This document shows, in pieces, positions 17,911 through 27,163 of a DNA stretch of 64,000 bases. A program made the translations under genes and the position numbers. Origin of the DNA: Solimonas marina (GTDB taxonomy: Bacteria > Pseudomonadota > Gammaproteobacteria > Nevskiales > Nevskiaceae); the NCBI RefSeq assembly GCF_012241385.1, contig NZ_JAAVXB010000001.1, forward strand, positions 124,001 through 188,000, given 5' to 3'. Under the pieces are notes generated by a model. It made no database searches. It saw nothing but the letters and a program-made list of their open reading frames with translations, and was not told the origin of the DNA. The first letter of the stretch is position 1. Each line of letters opens with the position of its first letter.

Positions 17911-18056
17911 AACCGCAGATTTCGCAGATGGGCGCAGATGAGAAGCGCAATTCTTCCGGGAGAAATTTTTGACGTCGCGCAGCGACCGCCCGGAGGTGGC
18001 CGCCAGGGATGGCAGGCCCCAAAAATGCGTGCCTTCAATCTGTGAAATCTGCGGTT
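17911..18056. repeat. Palindromic CNCAGATTT interspersed repeat, copy A (with insert)
   Basis: The left arm starts AACCGCAGATTTCGCAGATG and holds three spaced C(G/A)CAGAT units; the right arm TCAATCTGTGAAATCTGCGG is its inverse. The arms face each other around about 95 bp that also contain AAATTTTT and AAAAATG. The same arms occur at 53418-53482 and 53849-53927, and all three copies are preceded by CTTTAACC or TTTTAACC. It lies between the divergently placed ends of lysE and typA, not within a gene. Confidence 0.8.
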
Positions 18057-18103
18057 CTACGTTTTTGCCGGTCGCGGCTCGCGCCGCGCCTATGGGCCGA
18101 TAC

Positions 18104-18128
18104 GAAAAAGGCGCACCGGAGTGCGCCT
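18104..18128 (-). terminator. Rho-independent terminator of typA
   Basis: Read on the minus strand: GGCGCAC, a 4-nt loop TCCG, then GTGCGCC and a run of five T residues, starting about 12 bp after the typA stop at 18140. The stem is a perfect 7 bp and GC-rich. Confidence 0.88.
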
Positions 18129-18139
18129 TCGTCTCAAGC

Positions 18140-19975
<1,836 letters not shown>

Positions 19976-20106
19976 GGGGGTGGCTCGGACGGACAACTAA
20001 AGAATAAAGAAGGGCGCGGATTGTACGCGGCGGCCCGTTGCAGCGATAGGGCAAGTTTTGCTCACGGTGCTAGAATCGGCCGCTTTCGTGGCCTCCGACC
20101 CCTCGA

Positions 20107-22110
20107 ATGCGTGTGCTGCCCAGCGTCCGGCGCCTGATCCTCGGCAAGAAACTGGACCCCTTCGATCCCAAGACGCGCCGGCACATCGTGCTGGTCGCGC
20201 TGTTGGCGTGGATCGGACTCGGCGCCGACGGCCTGTCGTCATCGTGTTACGGCCCAGAAGAAGCGTTCCTGGCGCTCGGTGACCACACCCCGATCGCCCT
20301 CTACCTGGCCGGCGCCACCGCCCTGACGGTGTTCATCATCTCGCTGGCCTATAACCAGGTCATCGAACTGTTTCCGTCCGGTGGCGGCGGCTACAAGGCT
20401 GCCACCCAGCTGATCGGGCCGTACGCCGGCCTGATCTCCGGCTCGGCACTGATCGTCGATTACGTATTGACTATCGCCATCTCGGTGGCCAGCGGCGCCG
20501 ACGCGATGTTCAGCCTGCTCTCGCCCAGCGCCCACGAGTTCAAGCTGGGCGCCGAGCTGGGCCTGATCATGCTGCTGATCGTGCTCAATCTGCGCGGCAT
20601 GAAGGAATCGATCCTGGTTCTGGCGCCGATTTTCCTCGGCTTCTTCGCCACCCACGTCTTCCTGATCGTCTACGGCATTCACTACCACGCCGATTCGCTG
20701 CACCTGGTCGTCGAATCGACGGTGCGCGAAACCATGACACTGTCCAAGGAGTCCGGCTGGCTGTTCACCGTGGCGCTGTTCCTGCGCGCCTACTCGGTGG
20801 GCGCCGGCACCTATACCGGCATCGAGGCCGTTTCCAACAACATCAACATGCTGGCCGAACCGCGCGTACGCACCGGCCACCTGACGATGTTCTACATGGC
20901 CCTGTCGCTGGCGTTCACCGCCGGCGGCATCATCCTGCTCTACCTGCTCTGGCACGCGGTGCCGGCGCACGGCCAGACGCTCAACGCGGTGACCTTCCGC
21001 TCCATCCTCAACAGCCTGCCGTGGAGCCCGCACGCAGTCGACGTGTCGATGTGGATCGTGCTGGCGCTGGAGGCTGGCCTGCTGCTGGTCGCCGCCAACA
21101 CCGGCTTTCTCGGCGGCCCGGCAGTCCTGGCCAGCATGGCCGCCGACCACTGGGTGCCGCGCCAATTCCGCCAGCTGTCGAGCCGCATGGTCACGCAGAA
21201 CGGCGTGCTGGTGATGGGCATCGCGGCGCTGGTGATCCTGCTGCTGACGCGCGGCCAGGTCGGCCTGCTGGTGGTGCTGTACAGCATCAACGTGTTCCTG
21301 ACCTTCTCGCTGTCGCTGTTCGGCCTGTCGCGGCACTGGTGGGAGCAGCGCCTCTACCGGCTCGACTGGAAGCTCAAGTTCGCAATTTCCGGCGTCGGGT
21401 TCGTGGTCTGCGTGGCGATCCTGCTGGTGATCCTCGCCGAGAAGCTGATGCTCGGCGGCTGGGTGACGGTGGCGCTGACCAGCGCCGTGGTCGGCTTCTG
21501 CCTGGTCATCCATCGCCATTACGAATACACACGCAAGCTGATGCAGCGCGTCGACCAGGTCTACGCGCTGAAGCCGGACTGGGACGAGGACGTCAAGCCG
21601 ATTGCCGCAAAGGCCGAAGCCGAGACCGCGATCATCCTGGTCGGCAACAGCCGCGGCGCCGGCATGCACGCGCTGCGCTGGGTGCTCGACACCTTCCCCG
21701 AGCGCTTCCACAACTTCGTTTTCGTCTCGGTCGGCGAAGTCGACAAGGACGCGTTCAATAGCGAACGCACGCTCAAGAGCTTGCGCGCGCGCATCGAGAA
21801 CTCGCTGGCCTACTTCACCAGCTTCTGCAGCAGCCGCGGCCTGGCGACCGCGTCCTACCAGGTCTACGGCGGCGACCCGTTCGCCGAGCTGATGGCCCTG
21901 CTGCCGCAGGTCTTCGCCGACTTCCCGAAGTCGACGGTGTTCGCCAGCAAGCTGGTGTTCGGCCATGAAACCCTGCTGACGCGCTGGTTGCACAATCAGA
22001 TGCCGCTGGCGGTCCAGCAACGCCTGGAGGCGGAGGGGCATCCGACCCACATCGTGCCGCTGCCGGTACCCAAGCCGGCGCCGCCACCGCCCCAGGTCGA
22101 TATTCGCTGA
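20107..22110 (+). CDS. APC superfamily permease, KimA-like (putative potassium or amino acid transporter)
   Basis: Inner-membrane permease of 667 aa: about 12 TM helices (residues 25-470), then a cytoplasmic domain of about 190 residues. The signature GLGADGLSSSCYGPEEAF, then FPSGGGGYKAATQLIGP and GTYTGIEAVSNN, matches the KimA/YdaO branch of the APC family, whose Bacillus member is a high-affinity K+ importer regulated by c-di-AMP. The cytoplasmic part (ETAIILVGNSRGAGMHALRW, NFVFVSVGEVDKDAF) looks like a Rossmann-type domain. Here K+ versus amino acid transport cannot be decided. No ribosome-binding site stands out before the ATG. It is divergent from typA and not obviously in an operon. Confidence 0.82.
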   Translation: MRVLPSVRRLILGKKLDPFDPKTRRHIVLVALLAWIGLGADGLSSSCYGPEEAFLALGDHTPIALYLAGATALTVFIISLAYNQVIELFPSGGGGYKAATQLIGPYAGLISGSALIVDYVLTIAISVASGADAMFSLLSPSAHEFKLGAELGLIMLLIVLNLRGMKESILVLAPIFLGFFATHVFLIVYGIHYHADSLHLVVESTVRETMTLSKESGWLFTVALFLRAYSVGAGTYTGIEAVSNNINMLAEPRVRTGHLTMFYMALSLAFTAGGIILLYLLWHAVPAHGQTLNAVTFRSILNSLPWSPHAVDVSMWIVLALEAGLLLVAANTGFLGGPAVLASMAADHWVPRQFRQLSSRMVTQNGVLVMGIAALVILLLTRGQVGLLVVLYSINVFLTFSLSLFGLSRHWWEQRLYRLDWKLKFAISGVGFVVCVAILLVILAEKLMLGGWVTVALTSAVVGFCLVIHRHYEYTRKLMQRVDQVYALKPDWDEDVKPIAAKAEAETAIILVGNSRGAGMHALRWVLDTFPERFHNFVFVSVGEVDKDAFNSERTLKSLRARIENSLAYFTSFCSSRGLATASYQVYGGDPFAELMALLPQVFADFPKSTVFASKLVFGHETLLTRWLHNQMPLAVQQRLEAEGHPTHIVPLPVPKPAPPPPQVDIR

Positions 22111-22244
22111 TCCCATCGATAAGGATGGGGGCGGCCGACCGTTGGTCGTCAGGGTTTCCTGCAGCGCAGCACGCTGATCTGCGCGGGGCCACCGTTCAGC
22201 GCTGAAAAAAGCCGTGAAACCCTTGCCCCGCTTACGATTGCGGC

Positions 22245-22748
22245 ATGCAAGACCTGCCTGTCCACCGCTACCGCCGGCTCAGCAGCTGGATGCCGTTTGA
22301 TCGCATCAGCGATCACTTCTACGGCGTCCTGGTGTTCACCTGTGCGCTGCCCCCTGTGGCGGCCGCGGTCTGCATGCTGGCCGGCCTGACGGCGCCGGCC
22401 GCACTGGTCGCCTGGGTCGGCGGCGCTGCCTGCGTGTCGCTGGCGATCTCCATCTGGCTCATGCACGGCCTGCTGGCACCAGTGTCGCTGGCCCGTGAGG
22501 CGCTGCGCGCCTACCGTCGCGAGCAGCGCGTGGTCCCGTTGCCACTCGATCTCGGCGGCGAAGGCGGCGGCCTGCTCAACGACCTGCGCGCCACGATCGA
22601 GACCTGCGAGCGCCAGCGGCAGATCTTCTCCGAACAGGTCGAATGGGCGTTTCGCAGCAAGCCATCGCCGCTGCTCGACGACCTCGGTGCGCCGCGCCGC
22701 GCCCCGCTGACGACCCCGACAGCGACCCCGGTGGCATCGGTCGACTGA
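22245..22748 (+). CDS. Membrane protein with HAMP-like region
   Basis: Unrecognised 167-aa protein. Two hydrophobic helices (about 28-48, VLVFTCALPPVAAAVCMLAG, and 52-73, ALVAWVGGAACVSLAISIWL) are followed by a HAMP-like stretch: LLAPVSLAREALRAYR (AS1 with the conserved Pro), a connector RVVPLPLD, and GGLLNDLRATIE (AS2). The rest is polar and Pro/Thr-rich. There is no kinase, cyclase or MCP domain. It precedes a winged-helix-like, GTPase and Roadblock gene set by 100 bp on the same strand and could be its membrane anchor or receiver. The HAMP reading is by eye; a plain membrane protein is the alternative. Confidence 0.65.
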   Translation: MQDLPVHRYRRLSSWMPFDRISDHFYGVLVFTCALPPVAAAVCMLAGLTAPAALVAWVGGAACVSLAISIWLMHGLLAPVSLAREALRAYRREQRVVPLPLDLGGEGGGLLNDLRATIETCERQRQIFSEQVEWAFRSKPSPLLDDLGAPRRAPLTTPTATPVASVD

Positions 22749-22848
22749 ACGGCCTGTTGTCGCTCAAAAGCGGCCACTCATCCGGAGCACCCGTTTAATT
22801 CAATAGGTGCGTGTAGGTTTTATCTCACATACCTTGCGGTGTTCCGCC

Positions 22849-23835
22849 ATGAACGTGACTGCCGGTCCCTCCGCGTCGCTGCGCCCGCAGCTTCGCCGCA
22901 TCAGCGCCATCGGCTTCGACTGGCGCGCCGAAGTCTCGCTCAAGGAGACGCTGGCATTGCTCGGTGGCAAGACCACCGACCGCTGGCAGTACACCGAAGA
23001 TCTGGTCGCCGACGTACTCGTCTATGACGCCGGCAACGCGCTCGCACAGGCCGTGGTCCGCCGGCAAATCGCGTCGGGGCATCCGTGTATCTGCATCCCG
23101 TCGACCGGTGACGCCGGCGACGAGCTGGTGTTGCGCTATCCCTTCGGCGCCACTCGCCTGATCCGCTGCCTCGACTACGCCTCGACCCGCCTGACAGGCC
23201 AGAGCGCCGCAACCGGCGATGGCAGCGACAGTGTCTGCCAGCGCCTCGATGTCGCCATGCGCACGCCGGGCGCCGAGGCGCTGGTACTGCGCAGCGGTAA
23301 TCACGAGGGCCTGCTATGGGTCGCCTCGCAGCGCATCGCATGGCCGGTGTCGCTGGATCTCGACGAATGCGCCCGCATCCTCGCTGGCGACGTTGAAATC
23401 GAAGTCCTGCACCGCGGCGACGCAAAGCTCAAGTCGACGGCCGCCGGCGCCGCGCTGCAGAGTGCCGAACCGCTGCTGTGGGCCATCGGCATCGCCCGCT
23501 CCGGCGGACACCCGCTGCGCCGCCTGCCCGCCGGTCAGCGCTATCGCCTGCGCCGCTGGCCGGACTTCGGCGTGATCGGTCGTCGCAGCGCCGATCTGCG
23601 CTGCGCTGCGCTGCTGATGCAGCGCGCGCTCAGCGGCACCGAGCTGGCCTCGTTCTCCGGCCTGCCGATCGGCGTGGTCCAGGTGTTTCTGAATGCAGCG
23701 GCGCTGTGCGGCGTCCTCGTCGCCGACGCTGAACGCGTGGTGATGCCGGCCCGCGGCGCTGCCAGCGGACGTTCGCCGTTCGGCAGCGTGCTGCATCGCA
23801 TCCGCTCCGCGTTCGCGATGACGTCTGCTGCATGA
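22849..23835 (+). CDS. Unknown protein with receiver-like N-terminus and DUF742-like winged helix, MglA/Roadblock cluster
   Basis: A 328-aa soluble protein I cannot name. Residues 18-115 alternate predicted strands and helices (ADVLVYDAGNALAQAVVRR, HPCICIPSTGDAGDELVLRY), like a divergent receiver or Rossmann fold without an obvious phosphoacceptor. Residues about 230-295 (YRLRRWPDFGVIGRRSADL, then LMQRALSGTELASFSGLPIG and VVQVFLNAAALCGVLV) look like a winged helix and resemble the DUF742 proteins of Streptomyces conservons. The ATG at 22849 is chosen because the GTG at 22807 adds unconserved residues. Its stop overlaps the GTPase start by 4 bp (ATGA), so it is translationally coupled. DNA binding or protein docking are both possible. 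Confidence 0.72.
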   Translation: MNVTAGPSASLRPQLRRISAIGFDWRAEVSLKETLALLGGKTTDRWQYTEDLVADVLVYDAGNALAQAVVRRQIASGHPCICIPSTGDAGDELVLRYPFGATRLIRCLDYASTRLTGQSAATGDGSDSVCQRLDVAMRTPGAEALVLRSGNHEGLLWVASQRIAWPVSLDLDECARILAGDVEIEVLHRGDAKLKSTAAGAALQSAEPLLWAIGIARSGGHPLRRLPAGQRYRLRRWPDFGVIGRRSADLRCAALLMQRALSGTELASFSGLPIGVVQVFLNAAALCGVLVADAERVVMPARGAASGRSPFGSVLHRIRSAFAMTSAA

Positions 23836-24386
23836 GCCGCGAATACAAGCTGCTGTTTGCCGGGCCGATGGGCGCCGGCAAGACCACGGCGATCGGCGCG
23901 ATCAGCGATCACGCGCCGATCGCCACCGAGGCACTCAACAGCGATCTCGCGCAGCACAGCAAGACGCACACGACGGTCGGCTTCGACTACGGCGAAGTCG
24001 CGCTTGACGGCGGCGACCGCCTGCGCCTGTACGGTATGCCCGGTCAATCGCGCTTCGACTTCGTCTGGAAAGTCGCCAGCGAAGGTGCACTCGGCGTGGT
24101 GCTGCTCGCCGACAACACCCGCCCGGACCCGCTCGCCGACCTTGCCGTCTACGTCGAGGCATTCCGTCCGCTGGCCGACGCCGACGCGATGGTGATCGGC
24201 ATCGGCCGCAGCCAGCAGGGCACGACGTCGATCGACGATTACGCGCATTGGCTCAGCGAACGCGGCCATGCCGCGCCGGTGTTCAGCGTCGACGTGCGCC
24301 GCCGCGACGACGTGCTGCTGCTGCTCGAAGCCTTGCTCAGCCAGATCGAGACACGCGAACTGTTCGCCACCTCATCCCAGCCCTGA
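23832..24386 (+). CDS. MglA/Rab-like small GTPase
   Basis: A 184-aa Ras-superfamily GTPase of the bacterial MglA-like/COG2229 type. The P-loop is GPMGAGKTT (11-19); the G3 region is LYGMPGQSRFDFVWK, where GMPGQ replaces the usual DTPGQ, losing the Mg-coordinating Asp. The switch I candidate is KTHTTVGFDYGEV. The G4 base-specificity motif NKxD is not visible; the equivalent strand reads VIGIGRSQQG. The nucleotide preference is therefore uncertain. It overlaps the preceding gene (ATGA) and is followed 11 bp later by two Roadblock genes. Roadblock proteins act as GAPs or scaffolds for such GTPases in MglAB polarity and conservon systems. Confidence 0.88.
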   Translation: MSREYKLLFAGPMGAGKTTAIGAISDHAPIATEALNSDLAQHSKTHTTVGFDYGEVALDGGDRLRLYGMPGQSRFDFVWKVASEGALGVVLLADNTRPDPLADLAVYVEAFRPLADADAMVIGIGRSQQGTTSIDDYAHWLSERGHAAPVFSVDVRRRDDVLLLLEALLSQIETRELFATSSQP

Positions 24387-24397
24387 ATCCCCGCCCC

Positions 24398-24805
24398 ATG
24401 TTCGCCGACACGCCGATGCCGACTCCGTACGACAGCGCTCTGCAGTCGCTGTTCAACCAACTGCCTGACATCCACAGCGCCGTCCTGGCGCGCAGCGATG
24501 GCTTCGAGATCGCACAGGCGACGCGCGGCACCGTTGCGGCCGCACGGCTCGCGGCACTGGCCAGCTCGATGCTGGCGCTCGGCACCGCAGCGTTGCGCGA
24601 GCTGGGCCTTGGCAGCAGCGGCAGCGTCCTGATCGAAGGCCAGCGCGGCAAGTTGTTGTTGCTCGACGTGCCGGTCGACGGTCAGCCGCTGGTACTGGCG
24701 GTCGTCGGCAGTGACAGCGTCATCACCGGATCTCTGCTGTGGGTCGCTCGTGACTGCGTGCGACAAATCGTTGAAACCACCCCAAACCAAGGAATCACTT
24801 CATGA
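24398..24805 (+). CDS. Roadblock/LC7 domain protein (first copy)
   Basis: A 135-aa protein from the ATG at 24398 (a second ATG at 24416 is also possible). The fold pattern is LQSLFNQLPDIHSAVLARSD, then GFEIAQATRGTVAAARLAAL, then SGSVLIEGQRGKLLLLDVPV and LVLAVVGSD, that is helix, two strands, helix, three strands, as in MglB/LC7. It would dimerise and bind the adjacent GTPase. The start lies 11 bp after the GTPase stop; its own stop overlaps the second Roadblock start (ATGA). Pairing of two unlike Roadblock proteins suggests a heterodimer, which is inference. Confidence 0.85.
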   Translation: MFADTPMPTPYDSALQSLFNQLPDIHSAVLARSDGFEIAQATRGTVAAARLAALASSMLALGTAALRELGLGSSGSVLIEGQRGKLLLLDVPVDGQPLVLAVVGSDSVITGSLLWVARDCVRQIVETTPNQGITS

Positions 24806-25161
24806 GCAACATCCAGGAATCTCTCGACGGGCTGCTGACCATTGACGGCGCCATGTGCTGCGCGTTGGTCGACGCCAACAGCGGCATGATGCTCGGTCAG
24901 GCCGGCTCCGGCCTGGATCTGGAACTGGCCGCGGCCGGCAACACCGAGGTCGTGCGCGCCAAGCTCAAGACCATGGCATCGCTGAAGCTCAGCGACAGCA
25001 TCGAGGACATCCTCATCACGCTCGGCAAGCAGTACCACATCATCCGCCTGGTCTCCGGCAAGCCGGGCCTGTTCCTCTATCTCGTGCTCGACAAGTCGCG
25101 CGCCAACCTCGCCCTTGGCCGCCGCAAGGCCGCCGAAATCGAAGCCGGCCTGCAGCTCTGA
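24802..25161 (+). CDS. Roadblock/LC7 domain protein (second copy)
   Basis: A compact 119-aa Roadblock protein: ESLDGLLTIDGAMCCALVDA, SGMMLGQAGSGLDLELAAAG, IEDILITLGKQYHIIRLV and GLFLYLVLDKSRANLALGRR, ending in a helix. It differs clearly from the first copy, so the two are not a recent duplication. Its ATG overlaps the previous stop by 4 bp. It is the last gene of the coupled set; a separate pirin gene follows after 95 bp. Likely a GTPase partner protein in the cytoplasm. Confidence 0.87.
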   Translation: MSNIQESLDGLLTIDGAMCCALVDANSGMMLGQAGSGLDLELAAAGNTEVVRAKLKTMASLKLSDSIEDILITLGKQYHIIRLVSGKPGLFLYLVLDKSRANLALGRRKAAEIEAGLQL

Positions 25162-25256
25162 CCGCCGCGGCGGGTCGGCGCCTCGCGCCGGCCCGCCCCA
25201 TGCGTGCGGCAGCTCGCTTATCCTGTCGATCCGCAATCGATCGACAGCACGCACGC

Positions 25257-26132
25257 ATGAGCGACTCCATCATCGACGTCCTGCAGGGACGCGTTCGCGA
25301 TCTCGGAGACGGCGACACCGTCCGCCGTGTTCTGCCGATCGGCCATCGCCTGATGGTCGGACCGTTCATCTTCTTCGATCACATGGGCCCGTGGAACTTC
25401 ACGCCCGGTCGCGGCACCGACGTGCGCCCGCATCCCCATATCGGCTTGGCGACGGTGACCTATCTGTTCGACGGCGCGATCGACCATCGCGACTCGCTCG
25501 GCAGCGTGCAGACCATCCGCCCCGGCGATCTGAACTGGATGACCGCGGGCCGCGGCATCGCGCACTCCGAACGCAGCCCCGCCGACGATCGCGCGCACGG
25601 CGCCCGCGTGCACGGCATCCAGGCCTGGGTGGCCTTGCCCACGGACGCCGAGGAATGTGAGCCGCGCTTCGAACACTACCCCGGCAGTGCACTGCCGCAG
25701 CGTGACGCCGACGGCGCGCGCATCCGCGTCATCGCCGGCAGCGCCTATGGTCTCGAATCGCCGGCACGCGTTGCGTCGCCGACTTTCTACGTCGAGGCCA
25801 AGCTCGATGCCGGTGCCCGCCTGTCCATGCCCGGCGGTCATCCCGAACGCGCGCTCTACGTCGTCAGTGGCGCCGTCGACATCGACGGTCGCCGCTTCGG
25901 CGAAGGCGACATGCCGATCTTCGCCGCCGACGCGGATGTCACGCTGCACGCAACATCCGATGCGCATTTGATGTTGCTCGGCGGCGCGCCACTGGGCACG
26001 CGCAAGATCTGGTGGAATTTCGTCTCCAGCCGCGCAGAACGCATCGAGCAGGCCAAGGCCGACTGGAAGGCCGGACGCTTCGACAAGGTCCCGTGCGAAA
26101 CCGAATTCATCCCGTTGCCGGAACCGCACTGA
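25257..26132 (+). CDS. Pirin family protein
   Basis: A bicupin of 291 aa. The metal-binding N-terminal cupin is complete: RPHPHIGLATVTYLFDGAID, HRDS, and GRGIAHSE, giving the three His and one Glu ligands of pirin/YhhW. The C-terminal cupin ends in GGAPLGTRKIWWNFVSS, typical of quercetinase-like pirins. Such proteins are iron-binding and some act as dioxygenases on flavonols in vitro; the native role is mostly unknown. It is a single gene with no obvious operon partner. Confidence 0.92.
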   Translation: MSDSIIDVLQGRVRDLGDGDTVRRVLPIGHRLMVGPFIFFDHMGPWNFTPGRGTDVRPHPHIGLATVTYLFDGAIDHRDSLGSVQTIRPGDLNWMTAGRGIAHSERSPADDRAHGARVHGIQAWVALPTDAEECEPRFEHYPGSALPQRDADGARIRVIAGSAYGLESPARVASPTFYVEAKLDAGARLSMPGGHPERALYVVSGAVDIDGRRFGEGDMPIFAADADVTLHATSDAHLMLLGGAPLGTRKIWWNFVSSRAERIEQAKADWKAGRFDKVPCETEFIPLPEPH

Positions 26133-26177
26133 GCGGGTACCGGCCACACCTCAAGCAACGTCCGGTAGGAGCTGCCG

Positions 26178-26498
26178 ATGATCGTCGTCACCACTGAAAA
26201 CGTCGCCGGATACCAGGTCACCGAAGTGCTCGGCCAAGTGTTTGGCGTTGTCGTTCGCAGCCGCGGCATCGGCGGCAATTTGATGGCCGGCTTGCGCTCC
26301 ATCGTCGGCGGCGAGATTCACGAATACACCGCGATGCTCGAAGAAGCGCGCCGCCATGCCGTCGACCGTCTGGTCAAGAACGCCAGCGCGATGGGCGCCG
26401 ACGGCGTGGTGATGATGCGCTTCGATTCGTCGGAGATCGCGCAGACCATGAGCGAGATCGTCGCCTACGGTACCGCCGTCAAACTGCAAAGACGCTGA
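26178..26498 (+). CDS. YbjQ family (UPF0145) protein
   Basis: A 106-aa protein with the family's conserved core: VVTTENVAGYQVTEVLGQVF, VVRSRGIGGNLMAGLRSIVG, GGEIHEYTAMLEEARRHA and GADGVVMMRFDSS. Members form pentameric rings and have been called heavy-metal-binding-domain proteins, but no activity is established. An ideal AGGAG ribosome-binding site sits 6 nt before the ATG. It probably forms an operon with the small membrane protein 6 bp downstream. Confidence 0.93.
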   Translation: MIVVTTENVAGYQVTEVLGQVFGVVVRSRGIGGNLMAGLRSIVGGEIHEYTAMLEEARRHAVDRLVKNASAMGADGVVMMRFDSSEIAQTMSEIVAYGTAVKLQRR

Positions 26499-26504
26499 CG
26501 CACG

Positions 26505-26801
26505 ATGCTGCGCACGGTCCTGATCACGCTCGGCGTGCTGATGCTGATCGGCGCTGCCGTCGCCGCCGGCTTCGGTGCCTGGGGCGTGGTCCCGCAACTG
26601 CTGATCGGCGGCGCCATCTTCTCGGCCGGCGTGGTATGGGAACGCTGGCGCTATCGCCGCCTCGACACGACTCACCCCCAGCCTGGCTGGCAAGCCACCG
26701 GCGAACGCTTCGTCGACCCGGAGACCGATGCCCTCGTCGAAGTCTGGTATGACCCGGTCAGCGGCGAGCGTCACTACCTGCGCGTACCGCCCGGCGGTTG
26801 A
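26505..26801 (+). CDS. Small membrane protein, function unknown
   Basis: A 98-aa protein with two closely spaced hydrophobic helices at the N-terminus (TVLITLGVLMLIGAAVAAGF and VVPQLLIGGAIFSAGVVWE) and a soluble C-terminal part, GERFVDPETDALVEVWYDPV followed by SGERHYLRV, that looks like a small beta hairpin fold. It starts 6 bp after ybjQ and is very likely co-transcribed. I do not recognise the family. The tail is probably cytoplasmic, given the Arg-rich WERWRYRRLD after the second helix. Confidence 0.75.
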   Translation: MLRTVLITLGVLMLIGAAVAAGFGAWGVVPQLLIGGAIFSAGVVWERWRYRRLDTTHPQPGWQATGERFVDPETDALVEVWYDPVSGERHYLRVPPGG

Positions 26802-26810
26802 GCCTGCCCA

Positions 26811-27155
26811 TCAGCCGCCTAGCCCCGCCCAGAAATCGAGCTCACGGACGATGTAATGGGCGGTCGCCTGCGCAGGCGTCGGCCAGCGCTCGCGGCTGGC
26901 CATCCGATCCAGTCGGCCCAGCACATCATGCTGCAGGTACCAACCACCGGCCGTGCGCTTGTCTTCGGAGTACGCCTGCCACTGCGTCACCAGCGCCGGC
27001 TCGCGCTCGACGAGCAGCAGCAAATCGTCGGCCTCGAAGTGCTCGCGCCACTGCAGATACTGCACCTGCGTCAGCACGTCACGCATGGTCAGTCCGCACT
27101 CACGCTGCAACTCGGCAACGTGGAGAATCCGGCACAGGGCGGCCTGCCGGTCCAT
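26811..27155 (-). CDS. Hypothetical protein downstream of purT
   Basis: A 114-aa, mostly helical, acidic and Trp-rich cytoplasmic protein (LTQVQYLQWREHFEADDLLL, LVTQWQAYSEDKRTAGGWYL, HYIVRELDFWAG). I do not recognise it. Its ATG lies 8 bp after the purT stop on the same strand, so the two should share a transcript, and its own stop faces the convergent small membrane protein with a 9-bp gap. No motif suggests an enzyme. Confidence 0.65.
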   Translation of the reverse strand: MDRQAALCRILHVAELQRECGLTMRDVLTQVQYLQWREHFEADDLLLLVEREPALVTQWQAYSEDKRTAGGWYLQHDVLGRLDRMASRERWPTPAQATAHYIVRELDFWAGLGG

Positions 27156-27163
27156 CGCGCGCT

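Noticed and set aside
20239-22116. A 625-codon minus-strand frame opposite the APC permease
   Set aside because: It is the antisense of the permease codons, rich in Gln, His and Arg, with no ribosome-binding site or domain. The plus strand encodes a full APC transporter.
22113-22130. CCCATCGATAAGGATGGG-type hairpin after the APC permease
   Set aside because: The stem is six base pairs and no T-run follows, so it does not qualify as a terminator.
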